NCBI RefSeq assembly: GCF_000813005.1
Contig: NZ_JSYP01000014.1
Span: 1-64,000, forward strand
Reading direction: 5' to 3'
Length of the DNA: 64,000 nucleotides
Source of the DNA: Flavobacterium sp. KMS
GTDB lineage: Bacteria > Bacteroidota > Bacteroidia > Flavobacteriales > Flavobacteriaceae
Shown here: piece after piece, positions 42,882 to 50,248 of the stretch
How positions within the stretch are numbered: position 1 is the stretch's first letter
Layout: each line of letters starts with the position of its first letter
Notes under the pieces: generated by a model
What the model was told of the DNA's origin: nothing
Seen by the model: the letters and a program-made list of their open reading frames with translations, nothing else
The model's database searches: none
Program-made: the position numbers and the translations under genes

Positions 42882-42962
42882 GGAGCTTTTTCCAGCTATC
42901 CGCTATATCTTTTTATCTCGAAAAAAACGAGATAAAAAGGATGCCGCTATTATCTGGGCTAG
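42882..42962. repeat. R2 structured repeat, copy 2
   Basis: Left arm GGAGCTTTTTCCAGCTATCC and right arm GGATGCCGCTATTATCTGGG followed by CTAG as in copy 1. The 12-bp stem here is CTTTTTATCTCG / CGAGATAAAAAG (42909-42939) with a seven-A loop, perfectly paired but different from copy 1. Confidence 0.8.
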
Positions 42963-43068
42963 GCCGTTTGCATTCATTAGAAGGTCTGTTTTAAATAAGA
43001 AAGTTTGTTTTTTTTATTGGCATAGATTACTAATCAGCGCTATCACTAAACATATCCAAACGGTTGGG

Positions 43069-43392
43069 TTATTTCTCTGAATAAACTATCATTTCTTTTC
43101 TTATTTTATCAAAGATGTAAAGATTCCCAAAATAGCATCCTAATAAATAAAATTTACTTTGTCTATTACGATACACATATGGAAAATCCTTTTTACTTTT
43201 ATTGTCTTTAAAAATTAATTCTGAACCAACTAATGTGAAATCCCACTTATAAGTAATAGGATCGCCTAAACCTCGTTCACTTTCTTGTAACCATGTTTGA
43301 TTATTTAACCTCTCTGGCATCCAAGTATATCTATCAATTATAAAAAGCAAAAAAAGTATAACAATTGCTATTTTTATGTTTCTACTTTTCAT
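43069..43392 (-). CDS. Small membrane-anchored protein of unknown function
   Basis: A 107-residue protein. One N-terminal transmembrane or signal segment (IKIAIVILFLLFIIDRY, about 6-22) is followed by a small beta-rich domain with NNQTWLQESERG and YKWDFTLVGSELIFKDNKS. Not recognised. Its ATG overlaps the TGA of a 42-codon frame immediately upstream (ATGA), suggesting coupled translation with that small gene. Confidence 0.65.
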   Translation of the reverse strand: MKSRNIKIAIVILFLLFIIDRYTWMPERLNNQTWLQESERGLGDPITYKWDFTLVGSELIFKDNKSKKDFPYVYRNRQSKFYLLGCYFGNLYIFDKIRKEMIVYSEK

Positions 43393-43517
43393 GATCTTTT
43401 TTTACCTGTTTGATATGCAAATCTAACTAAAATTCCATTTCTATATACTGCCATAGATTGTGCATATATTTCATAACTTAAAAAATGTATTAACTTTTTG
43501 AGGAAACGTTTTATCAT
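43389..43517 (-). CDS. Possible 42-residue basic small protein
   Basis: Frame from ATG at 43517 to TGA at 43389, too short for common gene-finding limits. The product begins MIKRFLKKLIHFLSYEIYAQ and ends in FAYQTGKKRS: an amphipathic, strongly basic peptide with about ten Lys/Arg and few acids. Its stop codon overlaps the next start codon by ATGA, a common sign of a real coupled gene. There is no homologue I recognise; a chance frame cannot be excluded. Confidence 0.4.
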   Translation of the reverse strand: MIKRFLKKLIHFLSYEIYAQSMAVYRNGILVRFAYQTGKKRS

Positions 43518-43605
43518 TTCCTAGCATATAATTAGGATTGAAAATTAGCGTCATAATTACGCATACCTTAGTGATTGGAGATGAAATTTAAGCTGTAAAA
43601 AACAA

Positions 43606-44106
43606 CTATTTCCATACCATGCTTAACTCATCTAAACCATTTCTGGTACCTACAAAAAAGTTTCCTTTTGTAAATTCTGGTATCATTTTTTGGTTTATAA
43701 TTTCATCACATAATTTGTCACTTACAATTTGCCTTGATTTATCACTAGTTGAAATCGCTATTCTCCTTAATGTTTTGCTAATGGCAATAAGTACAATTTC
43801 ATTATTATCAGTATCTTTTGTGTATACATCTCTAAGGTAAACAGTATATTCACGCATATCATTCATAGGTCCAATAGAATTTGTGGTAACTATTAGTATT
43901 TCTTTTGGAGTGAGCCTTTTAAATTTTAAAATTGTTTCTTCTAAATCTTTCTTTTCATTGCTTGAAAAAATAGCTTCATAGTCATATACTGATATAGTTT
44001 CTATTCTGTTCTTAATTTCTATATTTTGTGATATACTATGATATGGGAAAAGAATTCCTAATACCAACAACCCAAATAAGAGAAAACTATATTTATTTAA
44101 CTTCAT
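43606..44106 (-). CDS. Exported TPM-domain protein
   Basis: A 166-residue exported protein. The signal peptide FLLFGLLVLGILFPYHSISQ is followed by a TPM domain (TPM_phosphatase/YgcG type): VYDYEAIFSSNEKKDLEETI at the start, EILIVTTNSIGPM, then NEIVLIAISKTLRRIAISTS and the closing helix. TPM domains bind divalent metals and occur in photosystem II repair factors and bacterial envelope proteins. Unlike YgcG it has no C-terminal membrane helix or glycine-rich tail. Function unknown. Confidence 0.8.
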   Translation of the reverse strand: MKLNKYSFLLFGLLVLGILFPYHSISQNIEIKNRIETISVYDYEAIFSSNEKKDLEETILKFKRLTPKEILIVTTNSIGPMNDMREYTVYLRDVYTKDTDNNEIVLIAISKTLRRIAISTSDKSRQIVSDKLCDEIINQKMIPEFTKGNFFVGTRNGLDELSMVWK

Positions 44107-44283
44107 ATTTTATTTTTAAAAAACTTCCACCTGAGCCGGTAAACATAGCAAAATATATAGATTTTTCACTCAATCAAAAGACAATTTAATTGATTTTTCG
44201 TACATTTTTTATTCAACATCTCTCCAAATAAACAAATGTTTAAAGAATATTTGGTGTGATTTACATTATCTAACACATTAAAA

Positions 44284-44310
44284 AACCTCGCCAGTATTTT
44301 TGACGAGGTT
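44284..44310 (-). terminator. Terminator-type hairpin
   Basis: On the minus strand AACCTCG / CGAGGTT encloses TCAAAAATACTGG and is followed by TTTTTAA. A sibling with nearly the same sequence is at 46458-46481, so this is also a repeated element. Confidence 0.6.
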
Positions 44311-44484
44311 AAATTGGTTTATATGATTTGTTTTGTGAGCACGGAAAACATTTCCGCGCTATCATTGCGCATATCCGAGCGATCGGGTGCTATCGTTGCG
44401 CATGTCCCAACAATCGGGACGGATTAGTAAAATGAATTTGTAAATTTCTATAAATATATCGTCCCTCTGGGACTTAGAATGCCA

Positions 44485-44515
44485 TAAAAAAACTCTCAAA
44501 ATGAGAGCTTTTTTT
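44485..44515. terminator. Bidirectional terminator downstream of the L,D-transpeptidase gene
   Basis: Stem CTCTCA / TGAGAG with loop AAA, A7 on the left and T7 on the right. On the minus strand it lies 58 bp after the transpeptidase stop codon. Confidence 0.75.
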
Positions 44516-44572
44516 AGTATTTTTTTTGTTCTGAACAACTCGCATCTTAATACATGTCATTCCAAAATACTA

Positions 44573-46177
44573 TCATATTTCAACTAGAGGGAAAAGAATT
44601 TTATCCAAATCTGCATCTTGGTCATAAACATCTTGAAAGAAGCTAACTTCGCCCGAATCTTTTACCCATGCAGTAAAATAACAAATATAAATTGGAACTT
44701 TACTAGGTAATTTAAAAGTTATTTCTTCTGTCCCATCCATAGCCTTATCTATTCTTTCTTGTGTCCATTCCGGATAATCTTTCAGCATGGCAACAGCTAA
44801 TTCTTTGGCTTTGCTCATATTTATACAACCATGGCTAAAAGTTCTTTTTTCAAAATCAAATAACGTTTTAGATGGCGTATCATGCATATAGATGTCATCT
44901 GAATTTGGAAAGATAAATTTCACTAATCCCAACGAATTGCTCGGACCTGGCTTTTGTCTCAACTGACCATTTACCATTTCTATATTATGATCAGCCAAAT
45001 AATTTTTATCTGAAGCAATTTTTGACTTCAATTCATTTTCTACAATACTTTGTGGTATAGTCCAATAGGGACTAAAAACAATTTTATCAATACTTCCGCT
45101 AAAAATGGTGGTTTTAGTCAGTACTGTTCCTACAAAGACTTTAGAAAGCAATTCAACTTTTCCGTTTCTTACATAAATCAATTCAAAAGAAGGGATATTT
45201 ACCATAATATACTCTTTATCTTTTACCAGATTAGGAGAAATCCATCTACAACGCTCCATATTAACCATCAACGTTTTTATTTTATCAGTAATTGGGATAT
45301 TCATTTCTTTGATATGAACTTCAGAAATAATGTAGTTTGGTTTAAAACCGTTACGTAATTTATATTTCATAACACCATCCATTAATTCCTGATCGTAAAA
45401 ATTACTTTCTGAATCTCTCTTTAAATCTCCCATTACAAATAATCGTGTCCTGACTTGTCCAATGGTTGCCGAAGTTGCGTCTGGTCTCAAATCCTTATAA
45501 GGAATGTCTGTGATAATAGGTTGCCAAGTATTATCTTGTTCTATTTTTCTATATTTTTTTAGCGCTTCCTGAAGTTTATAATATTGATCAAAAAGAAGTT
45601 CTCCATTTACCTCTAATAACGTAGGTTTAGATATTAAAGAATCTAATAAAGTATCATAGGATATCTTTTTTTTAGGCAAAAGCCAACCTGTTTTTTTTAC
45701 AGCAGCCTCATCAAGTCCTCCATATACATTACTCATATAAATGATATAAGCAGTACTCAACAGTATATCGGTATCAGTTATTGAAGGTTTTTGTTTTGAT
45801 TTTTTATCAAAAATTTGGTCAATTGCATTTTCATAAGGAATAGTAATTTGTATTCCTTCTTCATCTGTAACTTTTAATTTTTGGTATAATAAATTTCCAA
45901 ATTCAGTGATTTTATTTCTATCATACCAAATCGTTCCATACGATCTGTTTTTGTATAATAAGACAACATCGTTTTGATATTTTTTAAAATCAGGATATCT
46001 TTCGAAAAAATCATTTAAAACTTCCTTGTCTACTAAACGGTCATTACCATTTGTAATTTGACCATTATAATATGTAACAGTTTTAATCTCATTTAAGTCA
46101 TTTTTTTCATATCTCCCAAAAGAGGAAACAAAAAAACAAAGGCCTAAAATTATAGCAGATGGATATAATGTTTTCAT
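44573..46177 (-). CDS. L,D-transpeptidase (YkuD domain, YcbB/LdtD-like)
   Basis: About 534 residues from the ATG at 46177, which begins a signal peptide (MKTLYPSAIILGLCFFVSSF). The N-terminal half is helical with a peptidoglycan-binding-like region (QVRTRLFVMGDLKRDSESNF). The YkuD catalytic domain is C-terminal: MVNIPSFELIYVRNGKVEL, then IYMHDTPSKTLFDFEKRTFS and HGCINMSKAKELA, with catalytic Cys near 449 in HGCIN (usually SHGC(I/V)R/N). It forms 3-3 cross-links in peptidoglycan or trims its peptides in the periplasm. Size and layout resemble E. coli YcbB. It has its own promoter at 46248-46276. Confidence 0.9.
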   Translation of the reverse strand: MKTLYPSAIILGLCFFVSSFGRYEKNDLNEIKTVTYYNGQITNGNDRLVDKEVLNDFFERYPDFKKYQNDVVLLYKNRSYGTIWYDRNKITEFGNLLYQKLKVTDEEGIQITIPYENAIDQIFDKKSKQKPSITDTDILLSTAYIIYMSNVYGGLDEAAVKKTGWLLPKKKISYDTLLDSLISKPTLLEVNGELLFDQYYKLQEALKKYRKIEQDNTWQPIITDIPYKDLRPDATSATIGQVRTRLFVMGDLKRDSESNFYDQELMDGVMKYKLRNGFKPNYIISEVHIKEMNIPITDKIKTLMVNMERCRWISPNLVKDKEYIMVNIPSFELIYVRNGKVELLSKVFVGTVLTKTTIFSGSIDKIVFSPYWTIPQSIVENELKSKIASDKNYLADHNIEMVNGQLRQKPGPSNSLGLVKFIFPNSDDIYMHDTPSKTLFDFEKRTFSHGCINMSKAKELAVAMLKDYPEWTQERIDKAMDGTEEITFKLPSKVPIYICYFTAWVKDSGEVSFFQDVYDQDADLDKILFPLVEI

Positions 46178-46247
46178 TTTTTTAATTTTTACGGTAGTAC
46201 ATAAATGCAACGTTTTTAAGTAAAAATTCAGGGACTCTTTTACCTAC

Positions 46248-46276
46248 CAAATTTAACATACAACACTGTAAAACAA
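46248..46276 (-). promoter_or_regulatory. Promoter of the L,D-transpeptidase gene
   Basis: On the minus strand TTG (46276-46274), an 18-bp spacer and TAAATTTG (46255-46248) match the Flavobacterium consensus exactly. Expected start near 46241, giving a leader of about 65 nt. Confidence 0.65.
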
Positions 46277-46457
46277 GTTATTACATTTCGTTTTAATGTT
46301 CTAACATTGCCATGTTATTATCCTTTATATCAAGCATATACAGGATAAATCTGTCAATTATTTCGTTTTTTTATATCATCGTATAATTAAGCCTTCATCA
46401 AAAAAACAAGCACAGGATTAAAGAATATCGGATTTGATTCAGCTTTAAACCATAAAA

Positions 46458-46481
46458 AACCTCGCCATTTCTGACGAGGTT
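46458..46481 (-). terminator. Orphan terminator-type hairpin
   Basis: AACCTCG / CGAGGTT with loop TCAGAAATGG, then TTTTTATGG on the minus strand. It almost repeats the element at 44284-44310. No minus-strand gene ends here, so it is probably a mobile or duplicated terminator repeat, or it shields the upstream region. Confidence 0.45.
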
Positions 46482-46735
46482 TGGTTTATTTTTTTTCTTT
46501 TCCTCTATAACAACAACTTTATGAGTAGCTCGAAATTCATGGGTGATAATACGTGTATTAGGATACGTAAAGTCCTCAAAGCTGTTTCACCGATACAAGA
46601 ATTTACAGAGAAGAACTTACCTGAATTTTGTTTTAAATCCATTTAATCTGTGGAATCTGTGGCAGAAAAATCAACCAAAAAGCACTTATTATCTTTAGTA
46701 ATCAAACAATTAACTGAAAAAATATCAGAAAAAAT

Positions 46736-46781
46736 TTTGCGCAGTCAAATAACTGCGCTATATTAGCAGTCAAATAACTGC
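46736..46781 (+). promoter_or_regulatory. Promoter with two ArsR operators
   Basis: TTTG (46736-46739), a 19-bp spacer and TATATTAG (46759-46766, one mismatch to TAnnTTTG). The 16-bp palindrome GCAGTCAAATAACTGC occurs twice, at 46741-46756 in the spacer (extended to GCGC on both sides) and at 46766-46781 across the start region, 3 bp before the ATG. Repressor bound to both would fully cover the promoter, so strong autoregulation of the four-gene operon is expected. Confidence 0.85.
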
Positions 46782-46784
46782 AAA

Positions 46785-47108
46785 ATGGAAATTCGTAGAG
46801 ATGTATTTCAGGCAATAGCCGACCCTACTCGCAGGGCAATATTAAGTCTAGTTGCAATACAGGCGATGACTCCTGGTGCAATAGCAGCAAATTTTGATTC
46901 ATCGAGACAAACTATTTCTAAACACATACAAATACTCACAGAGTGTGAATTACTGAAACAAGCACAAAACGGAAGAGAAATTTATTATCACCTTAATCCA
47001 AAGAAGATGAAAGACGTATCCGACTTTATTGAGCCATTCCGCCAAATGTGGGAAGACCGATTTAATAAATTAGAAACAATAATGAAAAACTATAAAGACA
47101 TTATCTAA
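46785..47108 (+). CDS. ArsR-family transcriptional repressor
   Basis: A 107-residue winged-helix repressor: RRDVFQAIADPTRRAILSLV, MTPGAIAANFDSSRQTISKH (recognition helix) and the wing LLKQAQNGREIYYHLNPKKM. There are no metal-binding cysteines of the ArsR/SmtB ELCVCD type, so it belongs to the non-metal SdpR-like branch often paired with SRPBCC genes. The two palindromes at 46741-46781 are its likely operators. First gene of a tight operon; the SRPBCC gene follows 1 bp after the stop. Confidence 0.92.
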   Translation: MEIRRDVFQAIADPTRRAILSLVAIQAMTPGAIAANFDSSRQTISKHIQILTECELLKQAQNGREIYYHLNPKKMKDVSDFIEPFRQMWEDRFNKLETIMKNYKDII

Positions 47109-47109
47109 C

Positions 47110-47577
47110 ATGGAGAAAAAAACAAAAATCGATGCCGAAAATGGCAAACAGGAAATAGTAATTACACGAGAATTTGATTTGCCTCTGGAATTACTTTTTA
47201 AAGCCTACGCTGAACCTGAAATTGTAGCACAATGGATGGGAACGAAAGTACTGAAACTCGAAAACAAAAAACACGGCAGTTGGCAATATCAAACTAGTGA
47301 TACCAACGGAAATATAGTATTTCAAGCCAATGGTACAATACATGATTTTGTTCCGAACCAAAGAATTACACGAACATTTGAAATGGAAAATACTCCATTT
47401 GCTGTACAGCTTGAATTCTTAGAATTTGAAAAACTTACAGACAATACCAGCAAACTAAACATACATATCATATATAAATCGGTCGAACTTAGAGACCAAA
47501 TGCTAAAACTACCTTTTGCCCAAGGCTTAAATATGGCTCACAACCGATTACAAGACATTGCTAACAAACTAAAATAA
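47110..47577 (+). CDS. SRPBCC (AHSA1/START-like) protein
   Basis: A 155-residue helix-grip protein. IVITREFDLPLELLFKAYAE and PEIVAQWMGTKVLKLE open the domain, GSWQYQTSDTNGNIVFQANG and RITRTFEMENTP form the central sheet, and the long C-terminal helix carries GLNMAHNRLQDIANK. This is the AHSA1 (Aha1 C-terminal-like) branch that binds hydrophobic ligands. ArsR-SRPBCC pairs are common in bacteria; the SRPBCC protein may bind the compound sensed by the operon. Middle of the operon, 6 bp before the DoxX-like gene. Confidence 0.9.
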   Translation: MEKKTKIDAENGKQEIVITREFDLPLELLFKAYAEPEIVAQWMGTKVLKLENKKHGSWQYQTSDTNGNIVFQANGTIHDFVPNQRITRTFEMENTPFAVQLEFLEFEKLTDNTSKLNIHIIYKSVELRDQMLKLPFAQGLNMAHNRLQDIANKLK

Positions 47578-47583
47578 CATATT

Positions 47584-47961
47584 ATGACAAAGACAAATAA
47601 AATTATCTATTGGATTGCTACACTATGGCTAGCATTAGGAATGCTATCGACTGGAATTGTACAAATATTAAAAATAAAGGAAGAGGCTGATATGATGGCA
47701 CATTTAGGTTATCCGCAGTATTTTTTGACCATACTAGGGGTTTGGAAAATACTAGGCGTAATAGCAATTCTTATCCCTAAATTTCCGTTATTAAAAGAAT
47801 GGGCATATGCAGGTTTCTTTTTTGCAATGTCGGGTGCTGTATTTTCTCATTTTGCCAGCGGTGATGGAGCCAAAGAATATTTTGGGCCTATATTATTATT
47901 AGTTTTAACTATTATATCTTGGTATTACAGACCAACTGACAGAAAAACCATTTTAGTTTAA
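47584..47961 (+). CDS. DoxX-like membrane protein
   Basis: A 125-residue protein with four hydrophobic helices. WIATLWLALGMLSTGIVQIL, the loop MMAHLGYPQYFLTILGVWKI followed by LGVIAILIPKFPLLKEWAYAGF and the last helix fit the DoxX/DoxX_2 family of small quinone- or redox-linked inner-membrane proteins. Regularly found with ArsR and SRPBCC genes in Bacteroidota. Function not established. Nineteen bp separate it from the DUF4256 gene. Confidence 0.85.
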   Translation: MTKTNKIIYWIATLWLALGMLSTGIVQILKIKEEADMMAHLGYPQYFLTILGVWKILGVIAILIPKFPLLKEWAYAGFFFAMSGAVFSHFASGDGAKEYFGPILLLVLTIISWYYRPTDRKTILV

Positions 47962-47980
47962 TATATAATCCAGAAATAAA

Positions 47981-48538
47981 ATGAAAAAAGAAATATCCCC
48001 AAAACAACAAGAAGAATTAATAGCCACATTAAAAACTCGTTTTGAAAAAAATAAAAATAGACATGAAGGTCTTGATTGGGCAAAAATAGAAACCAAAATA
48101 AAAGCCAATCCGCTAAAAATGTGGTCGCTTAATGAAATGGAAGAAACTGGCGGCGAACCCGATGTTGTAAGACATGATAAAAGCACCGACGAATACATAT
48201 TTTACGATTGCTCAGCCGAAACCCCAAAAGGTCGCAGAAGCATTTGTTACGACCATGTAGCACTAGAAGCAAGAAAAGAACATAAGCCAAAAAATAGTGC
48301 AATTAATATGGCGACAACTATGGGTGTTACTATCTTAAACGAAGAAGAGTATCGGGAATTACATAAACTAGGAAAATTTGATACAAAAACATCCAGCTGG
48401 ATACAAACCCCAGCGGAGATAAGAAAACTCGGTGGTGCCATCTTTGCCGATTTTCGCTATAATACAATTTTTATATATCATAACGGTGCCGATTCTTACT
48501 ATGCCGTAAGAGGATTCCGTAGCTCGCTTAGAGTATAA
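47981..48538 (+). CDS. DUF4256 protein
   Basis: A 185-residue soluble protein of the DUF4256 family. Characteristic stretches: LIATLKTRFEKNKNRHEGLD, WAKIETKIKANPLKMWSLNE followed by MEETGGEPDVV, the cysteine-containing YIFYDCSAETPKGRRSICYD, and FDTKTSSWIQTPAEIRKLGG. In many Bacteroidota and Firmicutes it follows DoxX or SRPBCC genes, as here, but no biochemical role is known to me. Fourth and last gene of the ArsR operon. Confidence 0.85.
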   Translation: MKKEISPKQQEELIATLKTRFEKNKNRHEGLDWAKIETKIKANPLKMWSLNEMEETGGEPDVVRHDKSTDEYIFYDCSAETPKGRRSICYDHVALEARKEHKPKNSAINMATTMGVTILNEEEYRELHKLGKFDTKTSSWIQTPAEIRKLGGAIFADFRYNTIFIYHNGADSYYAVRGFRSSLRV

Positions 48539-48555
48539 CCCCATCTAAAAAGTTT

Positions 48556-48722
48556 GGACGCGGATGAAACGGATTCGCTATCGCGAAAACGCGGAAAAAG
48601 ACGGATTTTTTAAAAATAAGAAAAAGAAAAAAATCCGTTTTTATCTGCGTCTTTACAAAGTAAATCCGTCTCATCCGCGTCCTGTTTTATGCGCAACAAG
48701 AGAATTAATCGAGTATATACTC
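48556..48722. repeat. R3 long palindromic repeat, copy A
   Basis: GGACGCGGATGA...CATCCGCGTCC ends (48556-48682) enclose imperfect palindromic interior segments with CGGATT on both sides. A conserved tail TTTTATGCGCAACA...GAGTATATACTC runs to 48722. Copy B is at 49911-50097, on the other side of the serine hydrolase gene, with the interior inverted relative to the same tail. A 65-codon open frame across copy A is a by-product of the repeat. Confidence 0.8.
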
Positions 48723-48788
48723 TATTGTACAGGTTTTATACTCAATCTTAAAAAACTTTGAGTCTTTGAACCTTTGCATCTCTGAACC

Positions 48789-49865
48789 TTAGTTCCTGAA
48801 AATATCATTATCTACTAGATATGCAATCTGATTAACTATATTATCTACATTAAAATCACCACCCAAACCATTTGCTAAAAAAATGATACTTAAATTATCT
48901 TTAGGGAAATTTCTATAAGCAGTTATTCGGCCGCCTGAAAAGCCGTATGATAGATGTCCATTAATTATTTGTTCATCCCATCCAAAAGTAAATTTTGTAT
49001 CAGGTTTTGTATATGGAAATGCTTCCCACATTTTCTTTTTTGAGGTATCATTGATAAGTTTATTACTGCTGAATTTTTTATCCCAAGTAATAAATGCGTC
49101 CATTGTAATATTGATACCATTACAACTATTAAGATAACTTCCGTTATTAGGAAGATCTAGCTGCATTTTACCCGTAGCATAATAAAAATAAGGTGTTACT
49201 CTATTAAGGATAATATCTCTTGAATCTGTAGAGAAAAAAACACTTTTTTTAGATTCCTTTCCTTCAAACTGATTTACTGTTATAAACGTTTCAATATCTT
49301 GCTTGCTTACTATTTCAATAACTTTTTGAAGAAGCCAAAAATTAGTTTGATTATACTCAAATTTTTCTCCTTTTTTAAAATGAAGAGAATCGGCAAAAAC
49401 TTTCTCTTTGGCTACACTTTCCTCTAGTTTTTCATACGCAACAATATCAGGAAGTCCAGAAGATTGTGTTAGTAAATTTTTGATTTGTACAGCATTCCAA
49501 GAACTTGGGAGATTATGAATATATGTTGAAACTGAATCTTCCAGAGATAATTTACCTTGTTCAATAAGCTGAAAAACTCCAGTCACAATAATTGGCTTTG
49601 TTAAAGAATATAGTCTAAAAATAGATTTATCAGATACAGCTATATTGTGTTCAATATTTGCTTTTCCGTAATTATTTCTATGGATTATCTTACCGTTTTT
49701 AATAACTGCAAGAGAAATACCAGGAATTCCAGACCTTTCTTGCACTTGGGCTATGTATTGATCTATTTGAGTATTTACTATTGATTTCGTGCTTTTTTGT
49801 GCTGTACAGATAGTAAATGATAGCATTATTGCTGCCGAAGCAAATAGCTTAATTAATTGTTGCAT
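48789..49865 (-). CDS. Serine hydrolase, class C beta-lactamase family
   Basis: A 358-residue exported protein; the N-terminal signal is LIKLFASAAIMLSFTICTAQ. SxxK is S-L-T-K in FRLYSLTKPIIVTG (Ser87, Lys90). Motif 2 reads EYNQTNFWLLQ (Tyr-Asn-Gln in place of YxN), and motif 3 is YGFSGGRIT in place of KTG/HxG. It is a member of the beta-lactamase/transpeptidase-like family, probably a peptidase or esterase in the periplasm or at the surface. It is flanked on both sides by copies of the R3 palindromic repeat, so the segment between could have been moved or inverted by recombination. Confidence 0.87.
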   Translation of the reverse strand: MQQLIKLFASAAIMLSFTICTAQKSTKSIVNTQIDQYIAQVQERSGIPGISLAVIKNGKIIHRNNYGKANIEHNIAVSDKSIFRLYSLTKPIIVTGVFQLIEQGKLSLEDSVSTYIHNLPSSWNAVQIKNLLTQSSGLPDIVAYEKLEESVAKEKVFADSLHFKKGEKFEYNQTNFWLLQKVIEIVSKQDIETFITVNQFEGKESKKSVFFSTDSRDIILNRVTPYFYYATGKMQLDLPNNGSYLNSCNGINITMDAFITWDKKFSSNKLINDTSKKKMWEAFPYTKPDTKFTFGWDEQIINGHLSYGFSGGRITAYRNFPKDNLSIIFLANGLGGDFNVDNIVNQIAYLVDNDIFRN

Positions 49866-50248
49866 TAGCTTTTTTTATTTATATTATTCTTTATTTAAAT
49901 TCAAGAAATTGGAACGCGGATCAAACGGATTTACTTCGTAAAGACGCGATCCCGAAGCGTCGGGACTGATTTTTTTTTAACTGTTATTTTAAGAAATCCG
50001 TCTTTTTCCGCGTTTTCACGATAGTGAATCTGTGTCATCCGCGTCCTAAATTATGCGTAACACTGTGAAACTATTTTATAAAATAGAGTATATACTCAAT
50101 CTTTTTTTCCGAAATCTCAATAGTGTCACCATCTTTGTGGAATCATATTATGAAGACGCACTGCGGTGCGTCTCTACGGAAAACCTTTGCGACTCAGTAT
50201 CTTTGAACCTTTGAACCTTTGTCTCTTTGTCTCTTTGAACCTCAAAAA
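49866..50248. repeat. Intergenic repeat region with R3 copy B
   Basis: No gene in 383 bp. R3 copy B occupies 49911-50047 with its tail to 50097, and contains the mini-palindrome TCCCGAAGCGTCGGGA at 49950-49965, absent from copy A. The hairpin AGACGCACTGCGGTGCGTCT is at 50154-50173, followed by GACTCAGTATCTTTGAACCT-type repeats up to the ABC permease gene end. Confidence 0.75.

Larger units (their letters stand above)
44107..44572. repeat. Intergenic region with palindromic repeats and terminators
   Basis: No gene in 466 bp. It contains the minus-strand terminator hairpin at 44284-44310, a mosaic of GC-rich short palindromes at 44340-44425 (GGAAAACATTTCC, CGAGCGATCGGG, GTCCCAACAATCGGGAC) of the same type as the TCCCGA mini-elements near 14.9 kb, a GTCCCTCTGGGAC hairpin near 44461, and a second terminator at 44493-44515. 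Confidence 0.65.
46178..46784. other. Divergent intergenic region with promoters, hairpin and R1-like fragment
   Basis: 607 bp between the L,D-transpeptidase gene (minus) and the ArsR gene (plus). It holds the transpeptidase promoter (46248-46276), an orphan terminator-type hairpin (46458-46481), a fragment related to the repeat family (near 46640-46670, TTTAATCTGTGGAATCTGTG) and the ArsR promoter/operator array (46736-46781). No coding frame is supported. Confidence 0.6.

Noticed and set aside
48564..48761. A 65-codon plus-strand frame.
   Set aside because: It lies in R3 repeat copy A; its lysine-rich sequence comes from the palindrome.
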